Below, in pieces: positions 1-5,675 of a DNA stretch of 5,675 bases (positions within the stretch are counted from its first letter, which is position 1; each line of letters begins with the position of its first letter). The translations under genes were made by a program, and so were the position numbers. A model generated the notes under the pieces. That model ran no database searches and was not told the DNA's origin. It was given only the letters and a program-made list of their open reading frames with translations. Where the stretch lies: contig JACQGW010000055.1 in NCBI GenBank assembly GCA_016199325.1, forward strand, positions 1 through 5,675, in the 5' to 3' direction. Origin of the DNA: Chloroflexota bacterium (lineage in GTDB: Bacteria; Chloroflexota; Dehalococcoidia; JACQGW01).

Positions 1-1
1 G

Positions 2-1150
2 TTCTACATCGACGAGCTGATCGCCTACGGCGAGCGGCGCGCGCGGGCCGAGGTTGCCAAGCTACCGGAGGGCGTCTACGAGGCCGAGGCGTTCATGGAC
101 GACGACGGCATCGACGACCAGTCGTACCGGTTCCAGGTGAAGATCACCATCCGCGGCGGGCGGATCGTCTTCGACTTCACCGGCACCGACCCCCAGCGAC
201 GCGGCCCGATGAACTCGAACAAAGTCATGACGACGATGGGCTGCCTGTACGTCCTCAAGTGCCTGATGGACCCTGACATCCCGATGAATCAGGGCTTCTA
301 CCGCCCCTATGAGATCGTCGTGCCCGAGGGCTGCTGTCTGAATGCCCGGCGGCCGGCGGCCTGTGTCGGCGGGCTGGAGAACATCGTCCGGGTGACCGAT
401 ATGATCTTCAAGGCGATGGCGCCGGCCCTGCCGCACAAAGTGGTGGCGGGCACCAAGGCGATGATCTGCCACACCGGCTTCGGCGGCCTCCACCCGGTAA
501 CGGGTGAGTACTACACCTTCATGGAAACCATCGCCGGCGGTTACGGCGGCCGCCACGCCTCCGACGGGCCCGACGCCGTCCAGGTGCATCTCCAGAATAC
601 GCAGAACGCGCCCATCGAGGAGACCGAGCTCAACTACCCGGTCGAGATCGTCCGCTACAACCTCGTCAACGACTCCGAGGGCCCCGGCAAGTTCCGCGGC
701 GGCCTCGGCCTGCGCCGCGACTACCGGTTTCTCGACCACGAGCCCTCGTTCACCTTCCTGGCCGACCGGCGGAAGATCAAGCCCTGGGGGCTCTTCGGCG
801 GCATGTCGGCACGGCTGGCGAAGTACTGCATCATCCGGGATGGCCAGGTTATTCCAACCGGGTCGAAGACGACCTTCATCGCCCGGGAGGAGGACGTCAT
901 CTCGGTTCAGAGTTGCGGCGGCGGCGGCTTCGGGCACCCGTTCGAGCGGGATCCCCAGCGGGTGCTGCGGGACGTCGTCGAGCGGAAGGTCAGCGTCGAG
1001 CGGGCAAAGCGCTGCTACGGCGTCGTCGTCGACCCCAATACGGAAACGGTCGACGAGGCTGCGACAGCGACCTACCGGGCCGTTCACCAGCCCGAAGAAG
1101 TGCCCAACCGGGACGAGATCTTCTTTGGCAGTCGAGCGATCAGCTATTAG
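2..1150 (+). CDS. hyuB: Hydantoinase B / oxoprolinase-type subunit, 5'-truncated by the window edge
   Basis: This is the C-terminal 382 residues of a HyuB-family protein. The frame is open from base 2 and the residues before the first ATG (base 95) read as family sequence (ELIAYGERRARAEV, then LPEGVYEAEAF), so the true start lies upstream of the window. Full-length HyuB proteins are usually about 520-600 residues. Family signatures, in residues counted from base 2: DFTGTDPQ (58-65), GGYGGR (179-184), NTQNAPIEETE (199-209), NDSEGPGKFRGG (223-234) and CGGGGFGHP (305-313). HyuB pairs with HyuA to form the ATP-dependent hydantoinase/5-oxoprolinase complex in the cytoplasm; carboxylase relatives share the fold. 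The last few residues (AISY) and the TAG stop lie inside a heptad repeat. HyuA follows after 106 nt, so co-transcription is likely. The family is secure, the substrate is unknown. Confidence 0.95.
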   Translation, partial: FYIDELIAYGERRARAEVAKLPEGVYEAEAFMDDDGIDDQSYRFQVKITIRGGRIVFDFTGTDPQRRGPMNSNKVMTTMGCLYVLKCLMDPDIPMNQGFYRPYEIVVPEGCCLNARRPAACVGGLENIVRVTDMIFKAMAPALPHKVVAGTKAMICHTGFGGLHPVTGEYYTFMETIAGGYGGRHASDGPDAVQVHLQNTQNAPIEETELNYPVEIVRYNLVNDSEGPGKFRGGLGLRRDYRFLDHEPSFTFLADRRKIKPWGLFGGMSARLAKYCIIRDGQVIPTGSKTTFIAREEDVISVQSCGGGGFGHPFERDPQRVLRDVVERKVSVERAKRCYGVVVDPNTETVDEAATATYRAVHQPEEVPNRDEIFFGSRAISY

Positions 1151-1166
1151 CTGTCAGCGGTCAGCC
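1139..1166 (+). repeat. Degenerate heptad array, RTCAGCN type, four units
   Basis: Four consecutive 7-nt units without gaps: ATCAGCT, ATTAGCT, GTCAGCG, GTCAGCC. They run across the hyuB stop codon (TAG, 1148-1150), so the array begins inside the coding region and ends in the spacer. Degenerate tandem heptads between genes are a known kind of intergenic repeat in some bacteria. No function is visible. Confidence 0.7.
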
Positions 1167-1180
1167 AACGGCGGTTGTGA

Positions 1181-1203
1181 GCTGCCGGCCGGCAACCGGC
1201 AGC
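1181..1203. repeat. GC-rich inverted repeat in the hyuB-hyuA spacer
   Basis: Perfect 8-bp arms GCTGCCGG (1181-1188) and CCGGCAGC (1196-1203) flank a 7-nt loop. A shorter perfect palindrome, GCCGGCCGGC (1184-1193), overlaps and would compete. No T run follows, so this is not a classical intrinsic terminator. In the hyuBA transcript it could form an RNA hairpin that affects stability or the relative expression of the two subunits. That role is inference. Confidence 0.5.
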
Positions 1204-1243
1204 CACGAACCGCGGACCACGGACCATAGACCACAAACCATAA
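1195..1243 (+). repeat. Degenerate heptad array, ACCNNNN type, seven units
   Basis: Seven in-phase 7-nt units: ACCGGCA, GCCACGA, ACCGCGG, ACCACGG, ACCATAG, ACCACAA, ACCATAA. Six of seven begin ACC. The array overlaps the right arm of the inverted repeat and stops directly before the hyuA ribosome binding site. Its sequence is unrelated to the heptads at 1139-1166 but has the same period. Confidence 0.65.
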
Positions 1244-1245
1244 AC

Positions 1246-1249
1246 GGAG
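1246..1249 (+). promoter_or_regulatory. Ribosome binding site of hyuA (decides the GTG start)
   Basis: GGAG lies 7 nt upstream of the GTG at 1257. It supports that non-ATG start, which also places the DIGGTFTD motif at the usual distance from the N-terminus. Confidence 0.7.
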
Positions 1250-1256
1250 ATACGCT

Positions 1257-3365
1257 GTGACGACGCAACGCAAGTTCCGACTCGGCGTGGACATCGGCGG
1301 GACCTTCACCGATGCCATGCTCATCGACGAGGCAACCGGGGACATCCGGATCGGCAAGGTGTCCTCGACGCCCAGGGACCCCTCCGTCGGCTTCCTGGAG
1401 GCGACCGAGCGCATGCTTCGCCAGGCCAGCCTGTCCCCCGAGGAGATCACCTACGTCGTCCACGGCACGACGGTGGCGACGAACGCCATCATCGAGGGCA
1501 AGGGCGCCAGGGCCGCGATGATCTTCACCGCCGGGTTTGGCGACCTGATGGAGATCCAGCGGCAGATCCGGCCGCTCCTCTACGATGCGCAGTTCGAGAA
1601 GCCCAAGCCGCTCATTCCCCGGAATCTCTGCCTGGAGGTGCGCGAGCGGGTCAACGCCCGCGGCGAGGTGCAGGTGCCGCTGCACGAGGAGGACATCTAC
1701 AAGGCCATCGCCGTCATGCGCAAGTACGGCGTGATCTCGGTTGCCGTCTGCTTCCTCCACTCCTACCTCTACCCGGCGCACGAGCAACGGGTCGGCGACA
1801 TCCTCCGGCAGGAGTACCCTGAGGCGAGTATCTCCCTCTCCTGTGTCGTCTGTCCGGAGTTCCGCGAGTACTTCCGGGCGTCGACGACGGCGATCAACGC
1901 GCTGGTCCGGCCGGTCGTCGGGCGCTACCTCGACAGCATCGAGCACCGGCTGCGGGACCGGGGGCTGACGGCCGAGCTGCTAGTGATGCAGTCGAGCGGC
2001 GGCGTCCTCACGTTCGAGACGGCGACGGAAAAGCCGGTCTACATGGTCGAGTCGGGCCCGGCGGCCGGCGTCATCGCCGCGACCTACCTCGGCAGCGCGC
2101 TCGGCTACCGGGACGTCCTCTCGCTGGACATGGGCGGCACGACGGCCAAGGCGGGGATGGTCCAGAACGGCCAGCCGCGCGTGACGAAGGAATACGAGGT
2201 CGGCAATATCGCCCACACGGGGGGCGTGGGCCAGGCCCGATTCGGCGGCTATCCCATTCGGACGCCGGTCATCGACCTGGTCGAGATCGGCGCGGGCGGC
2301 GGGTCCATCGCCTGGGTCGATCCGGGCGGCATCCTGCGGGTCGGGCCGCAGTCGGCGGGGGCGGACCCCGGCCCGGTCTGCTACAACCGGGGCGGCACCG
2401 AGCCGACGGTGACCGACGCCAACCTCGCCCTCGGGCGGCTGAACCCGCGGTACTTCCTGGGCGGCGAGATCGAGCTGGACGTCGAGGCGGCCCGGCGGGC
2501 CATCGAAGAGCGCTGCGCCAAACCGCTGGGGCTGGATGTGACGACGGCGGCCCACGGCATCATCGAGATCGCCAATGCGGCGATGACGAACGCCCTCCGG
2601 ATCGTCTCGATTCAGCGGGGGTACGACCCGCGGGAGTTCGTGCTAGTGGCGTTCGGCGGGGCTGGACCGGCCCACGCCAACCGGCTGGCGGAGGAGATGT
2701 TCGTGCCGGTGACGGTCATTCCGATGAGTCCGGGGATCACGAGCGCGATGGGGTTGCTGGTGACCGATCTCAAGCACGACTACTCGATCACCCGGATCGT
2801 GCGGACGGATCGGCTGGACCTGGCGGAGATCAACGGCATCTACCGGAAGCAGGAGCAGGAAGGGGCGGCGATGCTCGCGCGGGAGCGGGTGCCGGCCGAC
2901 GAGATGGAGTTCGTCCGGCAGGTGGACATGCGGTACGTGGGCCAGTCGTACGAGCTGACGGTGCCGGTGCCCGGCGGCGAGCTGACGCGCGCGCACATCA
3001 ACCAGATCGTCGAGCGGTTCCACGTCGAGCACGACCGGGCCTATGGGCGGGCGGCGCCGGAAGAGCCGACGGAGTTCGTGAACCTGCGGCTGACGGCGGT
3101 AGGCTCGATCGCCAAGCCGCGGCTGCGGGAGCTCTCGCCGAACGGGGCGCAGCCGGCGGACGCGCTTAAGGAGCATCGGAAAGTCTACTTCGCCGAAGCG
3201 GCGGGCTACGTGTCGTGCCCGATCTACGATCGATACCACCTGGCGCGCGGGGCTCGACTGGCCGGCCCGGCCATCGTCGAGGAGATGGATTCGACGACGG
3301 TGATCCACCCCGGCTTCTTCGCCGAAGTGGACCGATTTGGGAACCTGTTGCTGCAAAAGGGGTAA
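1257..3365 (+). CDS. hyuA: Hydantoinase A / oxoprolinase-type ATP-binding subunit
   Basis: Complete 702-residue HyuA, close to the usual length of about 680-720. It has the ASKHA-type ATPase core of this family. DIGGTFTD (12-19) is the N-terminal phosphate motif, followed by HGTTVATNAI (69-78), SGPAAGV (266-272), the second phosphate motif DMGGTTAK (291-298), GAGGGSIAWVD (345-355), PQSAGADPGPVCY (364-376), the adenosine-type motif FGGAGPAHA (466-474) and a C-terminal GPAIVEEMDSTTVIHPG (670-686). It is cytoplasmic, with no signal peptide or membrane segment. With HyuB it should couple ATP hydrolysis to opening a cyclic amide such as a hydantoin or 5-oxoproline. Acetone and acetophenone carboxylases are built from the same subunits, but no extra small carboxylase subunit is seen here. 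The start is GTG with GGAG 7 nt upstream. No frameshift or missing motif was found. Confidence 0.96.
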   Translation: MTTQRKFRLGVDIGGTFTDAMLIDEATGDIRIGKVSSTPRDPSVGFLEATERMLRQASLSPEEITYVVHGTTVATNAIIEGKGARAAMIFTAGFGDLMEIQRQIRPLLYDAQFEKPKPLIPRNLCLEVRERVNARGEVQVPLHEEDIYKAIAVMRKYGVISVAVCFLHSYLYPAHEQRVGDILRQEYPEASISLSCVVCPEFREYFRASTTAINALVRPVVGRYLDSIEHRLRDRGLTAELLVMQSSGGVLTFETATEKPVYMVESGPAAGVIAATYLGSALGYRDVLSLDMGGTTAKAGMVQNGQPRVTKEYEVGNIAHTGGVGQARFGGYPIRTPVIDLVEIGAGGGSIAWVDPGGILRVGPQSAGADPGPVCYNRGGTEPTVTDANLALGRLNPRYFLGGEIELDVEAARRAIEERCAKPLGLDVTTAAHGIIEIANAAMTNALRIVSIQRGYDPREFVLVAFGGAGPAHANRLAEEMFVPVTVIPMSPGITSAMGLLVTDLKHDYSITRIVRTDRLDLAEINGIYRKQEQEGAAMLARERVPADEMEFVRQVDMRYVGQSYELTVPVPGGELTRAHINQIVERFHVEHDRAYGRAAPEEPTEFVNLRLTAVGSIAKPRLRELSPNGAQPADALKEHRKVYFAEAAGYVSCPIYDRYHLARGARLAGPAIVEEMDSTTVIHPGFFAEVDRFGNLLLQKG

Positions 3366-3385
3366 GCACACCGAACAGTACGAAC

Positions 3386-3410
3386 CGCAGAGGCGCAGAG
3401 GACGCAAAGG
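3386..3410 (+). repeat. GCAGAGG-type direct repeat, three units
   Basis: Three adjacent degenerate units: CGCAGAGG (3386-3393), CGCAGAGGA (3394-3402), CGCAAAGG (3403-3410), with an 8-9 nt period. From memory, very similar strings recur between genes in many unrelated environmental bacterial genomes. I could not search to confirm this. Confidence 0.6.
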
Positions 3411-3413
3411 CGG

Positions 3414-3448
3414 GGTTTCAGGTTTCTCGTTTCTGGTTTCTGGTTGTC
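3414..3448 (+). repeat. Degenerate heptad array, GGTTTCT type, five units
   Basis: Five gapless units: GGTTTCA, GGTTTCT, CGTTTCT, GGTTTCT, GGTTGTC. The first four differ from GGTTTCT by at most one base. The array starts 3 nt after the GCAGAGG repeat and ends 40 nt before the deacylase start. It is pyrimidine-rich on this strand and lower in GC than the flanking genes. No promoter could be recognised in it. Confidence 0.7.
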
Positions 3449-3477
3449 TCGATGTCAGTCGTCGTTTCCCAGATAAC

Positions 3478-3483
3478 GAGGAG
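3478..3483 (+). promoter_or_regulatory. Ribosome binding site of the deacylase gene
   Basis: GAGGAG lies 5 nt upstream of the ATG at 3489, a strong Shine-Dalgarno match. It fixes the start so that the protein opens with the strand typical of amidohydrolases (DCLIVNGRVVDGTG). Confidence 0.75.
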
Positions 3484-3488
3484 CGGCA

Positions 3489-5072
3489 ATGTTTGACTGT
3501 CTGATCGTGAATGGGCGGGTTGTCGACGGCACCGGCAGCCCCTGGTTTCCGGCCGACGTGGGGATTCGGAACGGGAAGATCGCGGCCATCGGTAAGCTGG
3601 CGGGGACGGCGGCGGCGCAAACCGTCGACGCGACCGGGCTGGTCGTCACCCCCGGCTTCGTCGACGTTCACAATCACTCCGACTTTACGCTGCTGGCCAA
3701 TCCGTCGGCCGACTGCGCCGTCCGTCAGGGCGTCACCACCCTCGTCGTCGGCAACTGCGGGCTGAGCGCCGCGCCTATCCGTGAGCCCGAGCTGGTCGGG
3801 CGATTCATTTATGGCTACGTGCCGGAGGTGCCGATCACCTGGCGCACCTTCGGCGAGTATCTCGACCGCGTTCAGGCCGGGTGTACTGCCGTCAACGTGG
3901 CGGCGCTGGTCGGGCATTGCTTCATCCGCTCGGCCGCCATGCGTTTCGACGCCCGTCCACCTACGGCAGCCGAGCTGGCGGATATGCGCCGCCTCGTCCA
4001 TCAATCGCTGGAGGAGGGCGCCTTCGGCCTGTCGTTCGGCCTGGAGTACGCGCCCAGCTTGAACGCCGACCTGGCCGAGATGGTTGAGCTGGCCGGCGTG
4101 GCGGTCGAGCACGGCCGGCTCGTCACCTCCCACATCCGCAACCGGGACTTCCACTACGTGCGGGCGGTCAAGGAGATGCTGGCGCTGGTCGAGGCGACCG
4201 GCGCGTCGATGCAGATCTCCCACCTGACGTCCCGCTACGGCGCGGCCCGCAGCGATGATGCGACCGTCTGGCGGCTGATCGATGAGGCTCGGGCGCGCGG
4301 GTTCGACATCACCTGCGACATGATGCCGAGCCGGTGGGGGTTTGCCCAGTTGTCGAAGGCGCTGCCGGCCTGGGCCTTTGAGGGCGGCACGGCGCGGCTG
4401 GTCGAGCGACTGCGGGATCCGGCGATGCGCGAGCAGTTCAAGGCGTACCGGTATCCTCAGGTGAAGGCGCTGGCGGCCGGCAAGTGGGACAAGCTGGTGA
4501 TGGTGCTTGCGAAGCGGTCGCCCGAGGTAGTCGGGAAGACGCTGGAGCAGGTCGCCGGTGAGCGAGGATGTGATCCCTACGACGCAGTGCTGGACATCCT
4601 GCTGGCCGAAGGGGAAGACGCCGACGGCATCTTCATGGCGGTCGAGGACTACGTGGACGACGAGATCCTGCGCCAGGCGCTCACCCATCCGCTCTACATG
4701 TTCCAATCCGACGGTTGGGTGGCACCCTACGGCCCGGTCGGCCCGATGGTGAATCCGCGATCCTACGGGTGGGTCGCCACCCTGCTCGGCGAGCTCGGGC
4801 GGGACCGGGGCTGGTTCCGGCTGGAGGACGCCGTTCGGCGGCTCACCTCCTTTCCCGCTCAACGGCTGGGAATCACCGACCGGGGGCTGCTGCGCGAGGG
4901 CATGTGGGGAGACGTCGCCATCTTCAACGCCGAAACCATCGCCGCCAACGACACCCTCTTCGATCCGGGGCGGTACCCCAGCGGCGTCGAGCACGTGTTC
5001 GTCAACGGGCAGTGGGTGGTCGAGAGGGGCAACCAGACGGCCGCGCTGCCGGGGAAGGTGCTGCGGGCATGA
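3489..5072 (+). CDS. N-acyl-D-amino-acid deacylase family amidohydrolase (D-aminoacylase-like)
   Basis: Complete 527-residue metal-dependent amidohydrolase. The N-terminal beta segment (LIVNGRVVDGTG, 5-16) leads into the TIM barrel at VTPGFVDVHNHSDF (53-66), with metal ligands H61 and H63. C90 in GNCGLSAAP is the cysteine ligand that marks the D-aminoacylase group (C96 in the Alcaligenes enzyme). H215 (SHIRNRD), H245 (ISHL) and D408 (QSDGW) match the remaining metal and catalytic positions. The C-terminal beta part ends with GDVAIFNAETI and VFVNGQWVV. It should hydrolyse the acyl-nitrogen bond of an N-acyl-D-amino acid or a related compound in the cytoplasm; no signal peptide is seen. The HIR motif is followed by NRD rather than the (N/D)E of classical D-aminoacylases, so the substrate may differ. 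The gene lies 123 nt after hyuA on the same strand and probably belongs to the same catabolic unit. Confidence 0.88.
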   Translation: MFDCLIVNGRVVDGTGSPWFPADVGIRNGKIAAIGKLAGTAAAQTVDATGLVVTPGFVDVHNHSDFTLLANPSADCAVRQGVTTLVVGNCGLSAAPIREPELVGRFIYGYVPEVPITWRTFGEYLDRVQAGCTAVNVAALVGHCFIRSAAMRFDARPPTAAELADMRRLVHQSLEEGAFGLSFGLEYAPSLNADLAEMVELAGVAVEHGRLVTSHIRNRDFHYVRAVKEMLALVEATGASMQISHLTSRYGAARSDDATVWRLIDEARARGFDITCDMMPSRWGFAQLSKALPAWAFEGGTARLVERLRDPAMREQFKAYRYPQVKALAAGKWDKLVMVLAKRSPEVVGKTLEQVAGERGCDPYDAVLDILLAEGEDADGIFMAVEDYVDDEILRQALTHPLYMFQSDGWVAPYGPVGPMVNPRSYGWVATLLGELGRDRGWFRLEDAVRRLTSFPAQRLGITDRGLLREGMWGDVAIFNAETIAANDTLFDPGRYPSGVEHVFVNGQWVVERGNQTAALPGKVLRA

Positions 5073-5090
5073 AGGACGCGTCCGTTCTTT
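5071..5090 (+). terminator. Possible weak intrinsic terminator after the deacylase
   Basis: GAAGGA (5071-5076), a CGCG loop, then TCC, a one-base bulge (G5084) and TTC (5085-5087) form an imperfect 6-bp stem followed by TTT. The core, GGACGCGTCC (5074-5083), is a perfect palindrome. The stem is short and the T run only three bases, so termination would be inefficient. Its position between the deacylase stop and a candidate promoter is its best support. Confidence 0.25.
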
Positions 5091-5099
5091 GTGAAGGAG

Positions 5100-5128
5100 T
5101 TGACAAGGCGCGGGCCGTATGATAGCCT
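5100..5128 (+). promoter_or_regulatory. Candidate sigma-70 type promoter for the lipoprotein gene
   Basis: A perfect -35 hexamer TTGACA (5100-5105) is followed after 17 bp by TAGCCT (5123-5128), which keeps the important first, second and last bases of a -10 box. TATGAT at 5118 looks better but lies only 12 bp from the -35. Transcription would start near 5135, about 50 nt before the chosen start codon. This suggests the lipoprotein is expressed separately from the hyu cassette. Confidence 0.4.
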
Positions 5129-5172
5129 TGCACCCTGACTGGGTTCAGGCGCTACCTTGGTGCTCAATCATT

Positions 5173-5177
5173 GGGGG
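5173..5177 (+). promoter_or_regulatory. Weak ribosome binding site of the lipoprotein gene
   Basis: GGGGG lies 7 nt upstream of the ATG at 5185. It is a poor but usable Shine-Dalgarno. No such site precedes the earlier in-frame ATG at 5119, which also overlaps the candidate promoter. Confidence 0.4.
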
Positions 5178-5184
5178 TTGCAGG

Positions 5185-5649
5185 ATGAGCGTGCTACGGC
5201 TGGCCTTCGTCTTCGTGTTTGTTCTCGGCAGCGCCGTGTTTCTGGCCGCCTGCGGCGGCGACAACTCGGCTGAGATCGCCAAGTCATTCGTCGACGCCGT
5301 CGTCATCAAACACGACGTGTCGGCGGCGATGAAGATGCTGGATACCAGCGGCAAGGCGTCGGTCGACCGCGCCGGGGCCGAGAAGCGCCTGACCGACATG
5401 ATGCCGAAGCTGAAAGCCTTCGACGTGCGAGATCTGCGCATCGAGCCCAAAGAGACCAGAGAACCGTCGGCCGAGGACAAGGCTAAGGGCATCAACAAGA
5501 TTCGGTCGTTCGACGCACTCTACTCGGTGCGTTCGGGCGACACCGGTGGTGCCTTCGTCGAGTCCAAGGCGGTCGTGACGCTGGTCGAGATCGCCGGCGC
5601 CTGGGCCGTCACCGCCTTCGAGATTCCGACAGAGGCCAAGCGCGGCTAG
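5185..5649 (+). CDS. Small secreted lipoprotein of unknown function
   Basis: A 154-residue protein with a clear lipoprotein signal. It has MSVLR, a hydrophobic stretch from about residue 6 to 21, and the lipobox LAAC with the lipidated cysteine at C23, followed by GGD. The mature part is about 132 residues, rich in Lys, Asp, Glu and Ala, without another cysteine or membrane segment. The pattern (AKSFVDAV..HDVSAAMKML near the mature N-terminus, then VVTLVEIAGAWAVTAFEI near the C-terminus) resembles small bacterial lipoproteins of the NTF2-like/DUF4878 kind, but this is a resemblance only. An in-frame ATG at 5119 would add 22 residues that spoil the signal peptide, so 5185 is preferred. A separate promoter candidate lies upstream, and nothing ties it functionally to the hydantoinase and deacylase genes. 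Confidence 0.8.
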   Translation: MSVLRLAFVFVFVLGSAVFLAACGGDNSAEIAKSFVDAVVIKHDVSAAMKMLDTSGKASVDRAGAEKRLTDMMPKLKAFDVRDLRIEPKETREPSAEDKAKGINKIRSFDALYSVRSGDTGGAFVESKAVVTLVEIAGAWAVTAFEIPTEAKRG

Positions 5650-5666
5650 TGGTCCACCACAGTGGT
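5649..5666. repeat. Alternating GTGGT / ACCAC cluster at the lipoprotein stop
   Basis: GTGGT (5649-5653), ACCAC (5656-5660) and GTGGT (5662-5666) alternate, so the middle unit can pair with either neighbour, although the spacings (2 and 1 nt) are too tight for full hairpins. The cluster starts on the last base of the stop codon. The window ends 9 nt later, so it cannot be judged as a terminator. Confidence 0.3.
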
Positions 5667-5675
5667 CTTGATGGA

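Noticed and set aside
95..97. ATG at 95 as the start of hyuB
   Set aside because: The frame is open to the window edge and the residues upstream match the HyuB family, so this is an internal Met.
62..1087. 341-codon open frame on the minus strand opposite hyuB
   Set aside because: Antisense shadow of a conserved gene in GC-rich DNA, with no domain or ribosome binding site recognised.
1161..1946. 261-codon open frame on the minus strand opposite the start of hyuA
   Set aside because: Antisense shadow whose 3' end consists of translated spacer repeats (repetitive Val-Val-Arg-Gly type residues).
2..3365. Acetone or acetophenone carboxylase subunits instead of hydantoinase
   Set aside because: The subunits are homologous so it cannot be fully excluded, but no additional small carboxylase subunit is seen and the neighbour is an N-acyl amino acid hydrolase.
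1139..3448. Spacer repeats as a CRISPR array
   Set aside because: Units are 7-9 nt, contiguous and without spacers, and no cas gene is present.
2643..4994. Very long open frame on the minus strand (783 codons) across the end of hyuA, the spacer and the deacylase gene
   Set aside because: It lies opposite two genes with clear family motifs. High GC makes stop codons rare in this antisense frame, its product is Arg/Pro/His-rich with no recognisable domain, and it runs through repeat DNA.
5119..5184. Upstream in-frame ATG that would extend the lipoprotein by 22 residues
   Set aside because: No ribosome binding site, it overlaps the candidate -10 region, and it would bury the signal peptide.

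Overview
The window is high-GC bacterial DNA (roughly two thirds G+C by eye), densely coding, with every supported gene on the + strand. It comes from a free-living or environmental-type bacterium. A lipobox lipoprotein, Shine-Dalgarno sites and a GTG start all fit Bacteria, but nothing here fixes the phylum. The base composition and the short degenerate 7-nt repeats between genes would suit several high-GC soil or sediment lineages, such as Chloroflexota or Methylomirabilota/Rokubacteria. That is a guess.

Layout: (1) 2-1150 is the 3' part of a hydantoinase B / 5-oxoprolinase C-terminal-type subunit (HyuB), whose start lies upstream of the window. (2) 1151-1256 is a spacer built largely of two kinds of degenerate heptad repeat, the first of which also supplies the hyuB stop codon, plus a GC-rich inverted repeat. 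(3) 1257-3365 is a complete HyuA, the ATP-binding partner subunit, with a GTG start. (4) 3366-3488 is a spacer with a GCAGAGG-type repeat and a GGTTTCT heptad array. (5) 3489-5072 is a complete N-acyl-D-amino-acid deacylase-family amidohydrolase with all expected metal and catalytic residues. (6) 5073-5184 is a spacer with a possible weak terminator and a good candidate promoter. (7) 5185-5649 is a small lipoprotein of unknown function, read as a separate transcription unit. (8) 5650-5675 is non-coding as far as visible.

How the genes may work together: HyuA and HyuB normally form one enzyme that uses ATP to open a cyclic amide (hydantoin, 5-oxoproline or a related lactam) or, in carboxylase relatives, to carboxylate a ketone. 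The downstream amidohydrolase removes an N-acyl group from a D-amino acid or a similar N-substituted amino acid. Taken together they suggest a catabolic cassette in which a cyclic amide or hydantoin is opened and the N-substituted amino acid product is then hydrolysed. The substrate cannot be read from the sequence. The most unusual features of the window are the unrelated repeat families that share a 7-nt period and fill the two spacers inside the cassette.
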